Source: a virus
Strand: one strand, 5' to 3'
DNA: 30,110 bases
Virus record (IMG/VR): IMGVR_UViG_3300034158_000037
Span: 1 to 30,110 of that record
A program made the translations under genes and the position numbers. The notes under the pieces were generated by a model. That model was given only the letters and a program-made list of their open reading frames with translations, was not told where the DNA came from and did no database searches. Positions 1 to 6,908 of the stretch are shown piece by piece. Numbering within the stretch: position 1 is the stretch's first letter; each line of letters starts with the position of its first letter.

Positions 1-1
1 C

Positions 2-421
2 ACTCGCCTGACGAACCACCTCAACGGCGACGCAGCAGCGTTCGAGGCAGAAGGCTTCGCCCTTGGCGAACAGGTCAGCCTGACCAAGCAGGGCCAGTCC
101 GTCAGCTACAAGCTCACCGATCTGGAAACGGCCAGCGAAGGCATTCTCGACCGCATCAAGGCCGGCTTCACGATCAATGCCCTAGGCCTGATCTCCAATG
201 AAATCGAGTTCAAGCTGACCGCTGACTTCCTGTTCAAACAGATCGATATCGGCGTCGAGATCCAGACCGAGGAAGGCGACGACATGGTCTACCTGTGGAA
301 GCAGGAAGCGTCAGTTCAGACCCTCATGCTCGCCAAGGTTGTGCGCGATCTGTGCGAACTGCTCGGCTACAAGCCACCGGTGGAAGACGAACAGCCAGCG
401 CTCGCCCAGGCCGCCGAATAA
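2..421 (+). CDS. Partial hypothetical phage protein (3' end)
   Basis: An open frame runs in from the left edge and ends with TAA at 419-421, giving 139 visible residues with no start in view. The frame is dense in acidic residues and uses GC-rich codons like its neighbours. The last part carries a helix rich in Leu and Val (around VQTLMLAKVVRDLCELLGY) followed by an acidic, Pro/Ala-rich tail. I do not recognise a domain. It reads rightward, opposite to the long leftward gene block, so it belongs to another transcription unit, shared at most with the secreted protein that follows. Confidence 0.7.
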   Translation, partial: TRLTNHLNGDAAAFEAEGFALGEQVSLTKQGQSVSYKLTDLETASEGILDRIKAGFTINALGLISNEIEFKLTADFLFKQIDIGVEIQTEEGDDMVYLWKQEASVQTLMLAKVVRDLCELLGYKPPVEDEQPALAQAAE

Positions 422-606
422 CCCCACCGCCACCGCCGGGCCTTGCCAGGCTTTAGGATCAAAATTGCGTAAAATGACAAGCACCCGGGCGGCCCAGCGC
501 CGCCGCCAATCCTGGCCCGAAGTCTGTCCACAGCGGCAACCAGAAGAAAAGCCAGCGACCAAACGTCCGCTCGACAGCGGAGTCTCAACCCGATAGGAAT
601 ACCTCC

Positions 607-1230
607 ATGAAAAGCATCAGCCCCCTCATCCTGCTCGCCGCATTGTCGTTTGGCTCCGCTGCCCAGGCAGACCCGTTCTCGGTTGCCCGGGTGCCGCTCG
701 TTGGCGGAAGCGCCGTTTTCGAGCTGACCATGGACAAGCCCCGGATCGCGGAATGCGAGATGCCGGGGAAGTCGGTCAACCTAGTGATCGCCAGCATCGA
801 GACGGCCAAGGGCGGACTGATCCCATACGGCAGCGGCTGCTGGATGGCGGGGCTCGATGGCAACATCCGCATGCGCGTCAAGAGCTACGACGATGGCAGC
901 ATGCGCGAAACCACGCTGCACAACTCGAAGTTCGCGGAAGTCAGCCCGCCGCCCAAGATCATCGCTGCAGCCGTCGGCAAGTATGACGATGGGCGCCTGA
1001 TGATGATCCAGCTCACCGATAAACTCGACCCGAAGTGCGAAGCCAACGCCGGACGGGTCGCCTACGTGTCCGGGTCCAAGGCGAAGCATGCCTGCTGGGT
1101 GAAGGGCGAAGGGGAAGTAGTCCTTTGGACCGACGCTGCACAGCCAAATGTGTACGGGTCGGCACAGCCGGATGTCGTACTCGACACGGTGAAGTTCGAG
1201 AAAACCCCCGAATTCACCAGCTGGAATTAA
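607..1230 (+). CDS. Secreted hypothetical protein with two similar halves
   Basis: This 207-residue protein starts with a textbook Sec signal peptide: a Lys near the N-terminus, a hydrophobic stretch ILLAALSFGSA, and an AQA cleavage site at about residue 21. The mature part appears duplicated. Each half has a Cys followed about 25-35 residues later by a Cys-Trp (GCWMAGLDG and ACWVKGEGE), then a beta-like strand. The four Cys could form two disulfides in the periplasm. A Shine-Dalgarno AGGA sits about 8 bases before the ATG. Its TAA overlaps the stop codon of convergent terL by a few bases, with no terminator between. Function unknown; an exported phage accessory (cargo) protein is an inference from the signal peptide. 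Confidence 0.8.
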   Translation: MKSISPLILLAALSFGSAAQADPFSVARVPLVGGSAVFELTMDKPRIAECEMPGKSVNLVIASIETAKGGLIPYGSGCWMAGLDGNIRMRVKSYDDGSMRETTLHNSKFAEVSPPPKIIAAAVGKYDDGRLMMIQLTDKLDPKCEANAGRVAYVSGSKAKHACWVKGEGEVVLWTDAAQPNVYGSAQPDVVLDTVKFEKTPEFTSWN

Positions 1231-3854
1231 CCCTTCGCAATATACGCCCAGCACCCTGCGTCGCTGGCGCGAGTGATCATCTGAACCTCGGAACACATGC
1301 CGTTGGCAGGATCCCTGTTCTGACACTTCCCGCACGTGTCCTCACGTGAAATCTCCAGCTGCTCCAGCACGGCGCCAAGCGTCCCTGGCACCTGGATCTC
1401 TCCAGGCTCAAGCCTGCGGCCCCTGTTCAACCCCACAGCGTCTGGCAGGATGAACGTGCTCGTACCGTGTGAGCGCGACCACGCGACGTCGCAGAGCATG
1501 TTCGCGTAGCTGAAGTGAGGGTCGATGCCAACCTTTTTGACCGAGCGCTTGTAGGCGTTCGTCTCGTCGTCCTTTTCAGCCACCAGCGCCGTCTTGGTAA
1601 AGTGATGGAACACCCGCGGCAGCACCGCCACCAATTGCTTCTGACCCTTGTCGATCACTTCCTGAATGAGCCCCTGCGGGTCAGGGAAGATGCACGACGG
1701 CTCTTCGGTCGTGAAGCGCGACATGCTCACCTGCATGCACTTGTATTGATCCATGCGCAGCGTGAAGCGGTCCTGGGCCTCTTCATCGGTGCGACGGTCT
1801 GACGTGTTCTGCTTGGGCGTGTCGCCCCACTGGATCATGCCCTCGACCATACTGCCGAAGCTGTTGCAGATAAATACGCGGCCCGGGAACTGGTTGGCGA
1901 ATTTCTTCGCGTCGTTGTAGTTCGGGTTGATCTCGACAACGCACACAGCGATGCCGAACATGTCCATCAGCTCGGCCGACCTCGCGAACGGATCGGCGCT
2001 GTAGGTTTCCTCGACATGGATCACGGCCTGGCGCCCATCGGGCAACCGTTCCTTGATCACGTGGACGTTGTAGTTGCCCATCTGGTCGATGCCCATGTAG
2101 GCGCCCTTTGCCCTGGACTTCCATACGATGCCGGCGGCCATGCCAACCTTGGCGCAGTTCGCCATGTGCTCCAGGGTGACAGGCACCTGGCTCGGGTCGA
2201 GGTATGGCTTGCCGAGCTTACGGTTGAAGAAGTTCTTCATGTCCGTGGCGCTGTTGTAGGCGTCGATGATCTCGCCAGCGGAGATGGTCGGCGACAGGAA
2301 TTGAGGGAAGTGGATCGAGCGGATACGCAGTGGCCAGTCCCGCTTGGGGATTGCCATGTCGATCGGCGGATCAAGCTCAGGCTCTTCAGGAACCCACTCG
2401 CCTCGCTGGGTGTCGTCGATCCAGCCGTCGCAGGTGAAGCAGACGTAGCGGTGCCGGTTCGAATCCTTGTCGTACTTGATGCACTCGGGGAAATAGTCGT
2501 CGAGCGGCTTCGCGGCCAGGCAGTGCGGGCACTCAGTGTGGAAACGGTGCTTACTGCCCTTCTTGTACCAGTGGTGGATGTCGACGTCCGGCCAGTTAGC
2601 GGTGCTGCCCATCAGCGTGAAACGGATCGGGCTAGCTGACAGACGCTCGCGGGTCTTCTCCAGCTGCTCCAGGGTCATTTCCTGCACTTCGTCGAAGGAC
2701 AGAATGTCCATCGGGATCGACTCCGTCGTCGATCGGCCGGACGTCCAGCTGAATACGAACATGGCGTCGGAGATGCGCCGCGTCCGCACGTTACCCTCGC
2801 CGGTCTTGCGCCCGTTTCCGTTGGGGTCTTCCATCGTCATGAGCTGGTGCACGTCGGGGATGGTGCGCACGATCGGCATGAAACGCTCAGCCGACTTCAG
2901 GCCGGCCAGGTTCATGTCCGGAAGGAACATGCCGACGGTTGCCGGCTGGAATTTGATGCCGAGGTAAATCACCGCCAGCATCTCCATGATCGTGAAGCCC
3001 ACCTGGGCACACTTCATCAGTACCAGTACGTAGCGAAAGGCCTCGTCGGCGGTGCTGGGGATCTGATCATAGATCCATGCCATCGCTGGCCTGTCGGCCA
3101 GCTGGAATGCACGTCCGTCGACCTTGAGCCCTTCGGCAGCCAATCGCTCGCACCACTGGCGGAAGGTTTCGTCTGGGCCGATCACGCGCTGCGCCTTGGT
3201 CAGCTCGATCGCGACTTCCAGGAACTCGGCGCCGAAGCGCTGGCGGTATTCAGGATCGGTGACCGTGGACATCTCGGCCTTGATCTCGTCGGTCAGGTAC
3301 GGGTTGCACTCGGAATCGAACTGCCAGCACGACCAGTCCGAGTCGGTCATGCCCTGCTGGAATAGGCGATAGAAGTCGTTATTTTTGCCGTAGGCGCCGG
3401 ACAGGAACCACGCCTCGCCCTTGTGCGCCTGCAGCGAGTCGGTAAGCCCATCCTCGAAGGCACTGAGGAAGTTGGGCACCTTGCGGGCGTCGTCCACCAC
3501 CACCAGGCCGAACTGCTCGAAGATCTCGGGGCGATCGTCCATCGAGTAGAAAAAGATGCTGTTGCCCGTGGTCAGCTCCAGCTTGCGGTTACCTACTCGG
3601 CGCTTGATCAGCGGAGCAATGGCCCGGACCACAGAGCGGATGGCATCCTCAAGGCCTTCGTGCGTCGCGGCAAACCAACCCACGGGCACGGTGCTGGACA
3701 GCACGCCGCGCTTCGAGGCGATCAATACCTCGATGCCGAGCGTGGTTTTGCCGCCGCCTTCACCCATGCACACGGCATTGAATCGGCTGGAGCGATCAAG
3801 GATTTTCTTTTGGGCTGGGTGCGGCGCCGGAAGGCGCACTTTGAGTTCTGTCAT
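1227..3854 (-). CDS. terL: Terminase large subunit, GpA-type with an extra N-terminal ATPase domain
   Basis: DNA-packaging motor and nuclease, 875 residues against about 640 for lambda gpA. Residues 1-215 look like a complete Terminase_6-type ATPase: adenine motif PHPAQ (11-15), Walker A GEGGGKTT (31-38), Walker B-like LVVVDDA (117-123), coupling motif SGAYGKNNDFYRLF (152-164) and the usual closing FGAEFLE (207-213). From about 270 a GpA-type protein follows: deviant Walker A KCAQVG (281-286), LSFDEVQ (385-391), motif III LMGSTAN (414-420), zinc pairs CPHC (442-445) and CFTC (472-475), and a nuclease core GIDQMG (588-593) with later acidic residues near 641 and 789. A C-terminal Cys cluster (C841, C844, C854, C868) may bind metal. 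Walker B of the first domain has Asp where Glu is expected. No clear Shine-Dalgarno precedes the ATG. The TerS-like gene is 20 kb away. Confidence 0.92.
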   Translation of the reverse strand: MTELKVRLPAPHPAQKKILDRSSRFNAVCMGEGGGKTTLGIEVLIASKRGVLSSTVPVGWFAATHEGLEDAIRSVVRAIAPLIKRRVGNRKLELTTGNSIFFYSMDDRPEIFEQFGLVVVDDARKVPNFLSAFEDGLTDSLQAHKGEAWFLSGAYGKNNDFYRLFQQGMTDSDWSCWQFDSECNPYLTDEIKAEMSTVTDPEYRQRFGAEFLEVAIELTKAQRVIGPDETFRQWCERLAAEGLKVDGRAFQLADRPAMAWIYDQIPSTADEAFRYVLVLMKCAQVGFTIMEMLAVIYLGIKFQPATVGMFLPDMNLAGLKSAERFMPIVRTIPDVHQLMTMEDPNGNGRKTGEGNVRTRRISDAMFVFSWTSGRSTTESIPMDILSFDEVQEMTLEQLEKTRERLSASPIRFTLMGSTANWPDVDIHHWYKKGSKHRFHTECPHCLAAKPLDDYFPECIKYDKDSNRHRYVCFTCDGWIDDTQRGEWVPEEPELDPPIDMAIPKRDWPLRIRSIHFPQFLSPTISAGEIIDAYNSATDMKNFFNRKLGKPYLDPSQVPVTLEHMANCAKVGMAAGIVWKSRAKGAYMGIDQMGNYNVHVIKERLPDGRQAVIHVEETYSADPFARSAELMDMFGIAVCVVEINPNYNDAKKFANQFPGRVFICNSFGSMVEGMIQWGDTPKQNTSDRRTDEEAQDRFTLRMDQYKCMQVSMSRFTTEEPSCIFPDPQGLIQEVIDKGQKQLVAVLPRVFHHFTKTALVAEKDDETNAYKRSVKKVGIDPHFSYANMLCDVAWSRSHGTSTFILPDAVGLNRGRRLEPGEIQVPGTLGAVLEQLEISREDTCGKCQNRDPANGMCSEVQMITRASDAGCWAYIAKG

Positions 3855-3876
3855 CGTGACATTGTGCGGTCACGAC
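3855..3876 (-). promoter_or_regulatory. Late-gene upstream motif, copy 1 (terL)
   Basis: On the minus strand the 22 bases before the terL ATG begin GTCGTGACCGCACAATG. The same sequence, with a few changes, occurs exactly 22 bases before the giant-protein ATG and 45 bases before the TerS-like start. ACAAT lies where a -10 of a nearly leaderless mRNA would be; no -35 is visible. A promoter role is inferred from recurrence and placement. Confidence 0.45.
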
Positions 3877-3881
3877 AACGC

Positions 3882-3905
3882 AAAGCCCCGCCGAAGCGGG
3901 GCTTT
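3882..3905 (-). terminator. Stem-loop terminator before terL
   Basis: A perfect 10-bp inverted repeat AAAGCCCCGC / GCGGGGCTTT with a 4-base loop lies 2 bases beyond the stop of the leftward small gene at 3907. The T run is short on both strands, so termination may be partial. It separates the small-gene operon from terL. Confidence 0.75.
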
Positions 3906-3906
3906 A

Positions 3907-4149
3907 TCAGGCGGTGGCCGGCGTAACATCCGGAACTGGATCGGCCAGTTCGACTACCGGGTCTGGCGTGTTGCTCAGGCCGTGTTCGAGCATGGCAACG
4001 GTTTTCTGGAACAGCGCCTGTTGGTCTGGCGCGGTTTCCCATTCGCGAACGCTGATCGTCTTCGACAGCAGCACCGGCGGATCATCATCGGTTCGCCCTT
4101 CGACAAGGTAAAAGTTCGGCTGCTTGTTGCAGCTCCATTGGATCGCCAT
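3907..4149 (-). CDS. Hypothetical phage protein, 80 aa
   Basis: Last gene of a coupled leftward run. Its ATG overlaps the stop of the previous gene (TGATG), which supports translational coupling. The protein begins with a beta-like stretch (AIQWSC, FYLVEG), continues with a helix containing LFQKTVAMLEHGL, and ends in a Pro/Val/Ala-rich tail. No family recognised. A strong stem-loop follows the stop codon directly. Confidence 0.75.
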   Translation of the reverse strand: MAIQWSCNKQPNFYLVEGRTDDDPPVLLSKTISVREWETAPDQQALFQKTVAMLEHGLSNTPDPVVELADPVPDVTPATA

Positions 4150-4403
4150 CAGTTTATCTCCCCGTGGTTGCCGACGTCGGCGGGCATATCATCGCACATT
4201 TGCATGGGTGTCCTGTAGGCCGGGTCAGCTCGATCACTCACAATCAATGCCTTGTTGTCCCGCGTGAACTCGCGAATGCCGCGCTTCACTTCGCCAACCG
4301 AGGCGCCCTTCAGGTCGATCGGCTGGAAGAAGTTGCCCTGAAAATAGTAGAGCCGCCCCTTCTGGCTGCTCAGTTTCAGGATGTGGTGCTCGTCGGGGCT
4401 CAT
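4149..4403 (-). CDS. Hypothetical phage protein, 84 aa
   Basis: Coupled at both ends: its ATG overlaps the upstream stop (ATGA) and its TGA overlaps the next ATG. Beta-rich N-terminal half (HHILKLSSQKGRLYYFQGNFF) followed by a short helix VGEVKRGIREFTRD and a mixed C-terminus. No recognised domain. Codon use matches its neighbours. Confidence 0.75.
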   Translation of the reverse strand: MSPDEHHILKLSSQKGRLYYFQGNFFQPIDLKGASVGEVKRGIREFTRDNKALIVSDRADPAYRTPMQMCDDMPADVGNHGEIN

Positions 4404-4831
4404 GGCTGGGCCTGCGCGTTAAATTCAGTGATCAGCTTGTCGATCGGACTATCTGGAAGGCGCCGGCACGCCTGCAACTCACGAATATGGTGATCAGGGC
4501 CGATCAGAGCTTGCAGCACGTGGCGCAAAGCATCGGCGTCCACCGACACCTTACCTTCGATCGCACGAAGCCGGCGAACCAGCTCCAGAACGACAGCAGG
4601 GTTGGCCGTCGCCATATGCTTGGCGTTAGCGTCCGGCTCGCCAGGCTCCATCCACTCTGCACCCGTCGACATGGCGATTTGGCTCTGACCGCTGCCGTTA
4701 ACCCAGTGCTGGACTGGGCCACCACGTACAACACCGCCCATTCTGAATTCGTCGTATTGCCACTCACCCTGCGTAGCAGCTTTCGCCGCCGCCTCGATCG
4801 CATCGAGATCCACTTTAATTGGCTCGCTCAT
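4400..4831 (-). CDS. Ead/Ea22-like phage protein
   Basis: The N-terminus (LDAIEAAAKAATQGEW) and the middle (ATANPAVVLELVRRL) match the layout of Ead/Ea22-like proteins of lambdoid and other phages, which are common in accessory operons and have no established function. I place the start at the second possible ATG (4831), overlapping the upstream stop as TGATG, because GGAGG lies 7 bases before it; an in-frame ATG two codons earlier would sit on the Shine-Dalgarno itself. The result is 143 residues. Confidence 0.8.
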   Translation of the reverse strand: MSEPIKVDLDAIEAAAKAATQGEWQYDEFRMGGVVRGGPVQHWVNGSGQSQIAMSTGAEWMEPGEPDANAKHMATANPAVVLELVRRLRAIEGKVSVDADALRHVLQALIGPDHHIRELQACRRLPDSPIDKLITEFNAQAQP

Positions 4832-5256
4832 CAGCATTCCTCCCAGTTCAATGCCTGGATGTATTCGCTTGCGGCTGTCACCGGCAGGACGATCTCTGCC
4901 TTGCTCGCCAGCATCTCCTTGGCTGCTTTCAGTCCAGCTTCGCTGCGCGCAGCCGACATCTTCGCGTGCTTGCCTTGCCAGTGCTTCCGGACGCGATAGG
5001 ATTCCAGCGCAAGGCGCTTATCGGTGTAGCAGTAGCGGCGACCACCCTGCTCTTTCAGTACAAGCTTATGGTGACGCTTTAGCTCAGGCGCGTAGTTCGC
5101 GTGGCGCGTGAGATATTCGCGATCTGCGCGGATCACATACCAGCACTTCGGCGTCTCGCCGACCACGATAAATTCCTGCCATTCGAGCGTCAGCCCTTCC
5201 GGCCCGATGGTGTCATAGACGCGATACAGGGTCGGCGCGCCCGGGACGCGGCTCAC
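4831..5256 (-). CDS. Hypothetical phage protein, 141 aa
   Basis: An upstream ATG would extend this gene into the clamp-like gene. The better start is the GTG at 5256, which overlaps the previous stop as GTGA and has GGAAGGT about 8 bases upstream. The N-terminal half is beta-rich with aromatic residues (TLYRVYDTIG, ECWYVI-like segment KCWYVIRADREYL). The C-terminal half is helical and basic, with KMSAARSEAGLKAAKEML. No family recognised. Confidence 0.8.
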   Translation of the reverse strand: MSRVPGAPTLYRVYDTIGPEGLTLEWQEFIVVGETPKCWYVIRADREYLTRHANYAPELKRHHKLVLKEQGGRRYCYTDKRLALESYRVRKHWQGKHAKMSAARSEAGLKAAKEMLASKAEIVLPVTAASEYIQALNWEEC

Positions 5257-6212
5257 AGGTGCACCTTCCAGTCGCGCAGGTCGAGCGTCCAGCTGCATTC
5301 GTGCTCGTCACCAGTAACGGCAACCCCGTTGCGGCTGATGGACTTGGCGAGCAGCCGGCCTTCGCCCAGCGCCGTGATCTGGATGATCTCAGGCCCATGG
5401 CCCTCGTCGGCGATCAGCTTGGTGCCAATCTTCCAGCCGTGCTCGCGGGCAACCACGGCTGGCTCACGGCCATCGTTCAGAGTGCTTTTCAGCTCGACCT
5501 TCGGCTCGACTTCCTGCGGAATAAACGCTGGCATCACCGTAGCCGCCCGGTCCTGGCGCATAGGCATGATAAGCGCAACGAAGCGATCATGCAGCTCGCC
5601 GCCCAGGGTGCGAACCACTACCGAACAGGTTTCGCCGAACGACTCCATGCTGACGCCATAGGCGATGCGCTTGCTCTTTCCCAGGATGATTTCCTGCGCC
5701 AGCGCCACGTCATTCAGGTAGCCGGCATTGATCGTCGGGAAGTGCTCTTTGTTGCCTTTTCGCTCAGTGTTGATGACCCGGCGCCAGTCGGGGAATTTCC
5801 CGTCAACGATCGAAGTCTTGCATGCGTAAAGGCACAGTTCGCCGAACAGATCCGTCGGCTCCTGATGTTCGGCTTTCTGACCAGCTTCCATCGCAGGAAG
5901 GCGCGCCACGACGCTGCCGTGCGTACCAATCCACAAAGCGGCGGGCCCCTCGCACGGGAGAAGGCGCGGCCGTTGCTTGCATGCAGTCAGCAGCGGGCTC
6001 TTGATGCCGCCGACGATGAATTGTTTGGAGCACCAGCCATCAGGATCATGGATCACTGCCAGGCGATGCCCATCGGTTGCGACGATGATGGCGCCGCCAT
6101 CCGGGTGCGGCTCAACGCTGATACCGTTCAGGTAGTGGCGCACGTCCTGCTTTGCCATAAACAGCGCCATAGCGGCGAAGTATTTCGGATTTACACGAGC
6201 AAGATATTCCAT
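5253..6212 (-). CDS. DNA polymerase III beta-clamp-like protein
   Basis: A 319-residue protein whose N-terminal part contains LNGISVEPHPDG and IIVATDGHRLAVI, close to the sliding-clamp signature L-x-G-V-x-x-E ... V-A-T-D-G-H-R-L-A of DnaN. In bacterial DnaN this signature lies near residue 170, between domains 2 and 3. Here it lies at about 45-60, so the first one or two clamp domains are missing or diverged, and the rest resembles no clamp I know. The start at 6212 (MEYLARVNPKYF) is preferred to an ATG 17 codons upstream that overlaps a repeat. A role in replication or as a processivity or decoy factor is inference. Confidence 0.6.
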   Translation of the reverse strand: MEYLARVNPKYFAAMALFMAKQDVRHYLNGISVEPHPDGGAIIVATDGHRLAVIHDPDGWCSKQFIVGGIKSPLLTACKQRPRLLPCEGPAALWIGTHGSVVARLPAMEAGQKAEHQEPTDLFGELCLYACKTSIVDGKFPDWRRVINTERKGNKEHFPTINAGYLNDVALAQEIILGKSKRIAYGVSMESFGETCSVVVRTLGGELHDRFVALIMPMRQDRAATVMPAFIPQEVEPKVELKSTLNDGREPAVVAREHGWKIGTKLIADEGHGPEIIQITALGEGRLLAKSISRNGVAVTGDEHECSWTLDLRDWKVHL

Positions 6213-6230
6213 AGCGGTAGTCTCGGAAGT

Positions 6231-6250
6231 GCGCCCCGTGGGGCGCCCTA
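6231..6250 (-). promoter_or_regulatory. Degenerate tandem TAGGGCGC element
   Basis: On the minus strand, TTAGGGCGC and GGGGCGCAC occur with a 12-bp period, 19-38 bases before the clamp-like ATG. This resembles the tandem part of the five composite modules, but no ATCAGG dyad is present at the expected distance. Probably a decayed or partial copy. Confidence 0.4.
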
Positions 6251-6283
6251 AGTGACCCGGCATCGCCGGATGGGATGGTTCTG

Positions 6284-6829
6284 TTATTTGGCTTTGGCGA
6301 TTGTCGCTTCGAAGCGCGCGGCGAGCCCGGCGTTGACGTCTGCCTTGGCGTTGCTTTCGTCAGTACCTTTGGCCCGGTGCAGGGTTTCATACCGGCGCAG
6401 GGTCGAGGCAGCTTCCTGAAGATCGGCCATCAGTTCGTCGCGCTGGGTAGCCAGTGCGTTCATCTGGCGCTCATGCCCATGGATATCGCGGGCCTGAAAA
6501 GGAGGATGCGCATCGAGGTCGAAGCCGGCCATGGCTTTGCTGATGGCTTCAGAAACCGTTTCACCTTCGAACGCTTCGGAAATTGGGTTTTCGTCCCATG
6601 TGACGGTCACCTGATAGCCGACCACGACATAGAGAATGTCGACTTGACGATGCAGGGTGTTGGCCTTCTGCAGCCACTCGATCTGAGCGACTTCCGGCAA
6701 AACGTTGCCACCGAGAATATGGCATGCGGCGCCGTACTGCTCTGGAGAGATACGCCCGGTCTGCTCGCCCTTGTAACCGGAGTCGGCCTTGAGGGTCAGT
6801 TTGTACGATGCAGTTTTATCAGTGCTCAA
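6284..6829 (-). CDS. Hypothetical phage protein with C-terminal coiled segment
   Basis: The best start is the TTG at 6829, with AAGGA about 7 bases upstream. A GTG 20 codons earlier has no ribosome site and touches a regulatory palindrome. The protein has 181 residues. The N-terminal half is mixed and binds a segment GRISPEQYGAACHIL; the C-terminal third (about 120-181) is a long charged helix with QRDELMADLQEA and RRYETLHRAKGTDES. This C-terminal pattern recurs in many phage accessory proteins and, in part, in the P-loop protein at 18832-19290. Function unknown. Confidence 0.75.
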   Translation of the reverse strand: MSTDKTASYKLTLKADSGYKGEQTGRISPEQYGAACHILGGNVLPEVAQIEWLQKANTLHRQVDILYVVVGYQVTVTWDENPISEAFEGETVSEAISKAMAGFDLDAHPPFQARDIHGHERQMNALATQRDELMADLQEAASTLRRYETLHRAKGTDESNAKADVNAGLAARFEATIAKAK

Positions 6830-6891
6830 TTCCGTTTCCTTGGCCGGGACATGCCCGGCGATGTTTGTGTAGTTGGAGTGTACGCGCACTG

Positions 6892-6903
6892 CTCTTATTT
6901 GAG
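6892..6903 (-). promoter_or_regulatory. CTCATAWATGAG palindrome, copy 1
   Basis: CTCTTATTTGAG (inside GCTC-N6-GAGC) lies 5 bases past the stop of the DUF4942 gene and about 63-74 bases before the TTG of the next gene. One mismatch to the 12-bp consensus. Confidence 0.5.
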
Positions 6904-6908
6904 CAAAT

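Noticed and set aside
311-596. Short frames on either strand between the first two rightward genes
   Set aside because: No ribosome site or recognisable protein; 422-606 looks noncoding, with no clear terminator or promoter.
1227-3854. The double-ATPase terL as two genes joined by a sequencing error
   Set aside because: The frame is continuous, has even codon use and no internal ribosome site near residue 270; an error cannot be excluded without reads, but nothing in the sequence suggests one.
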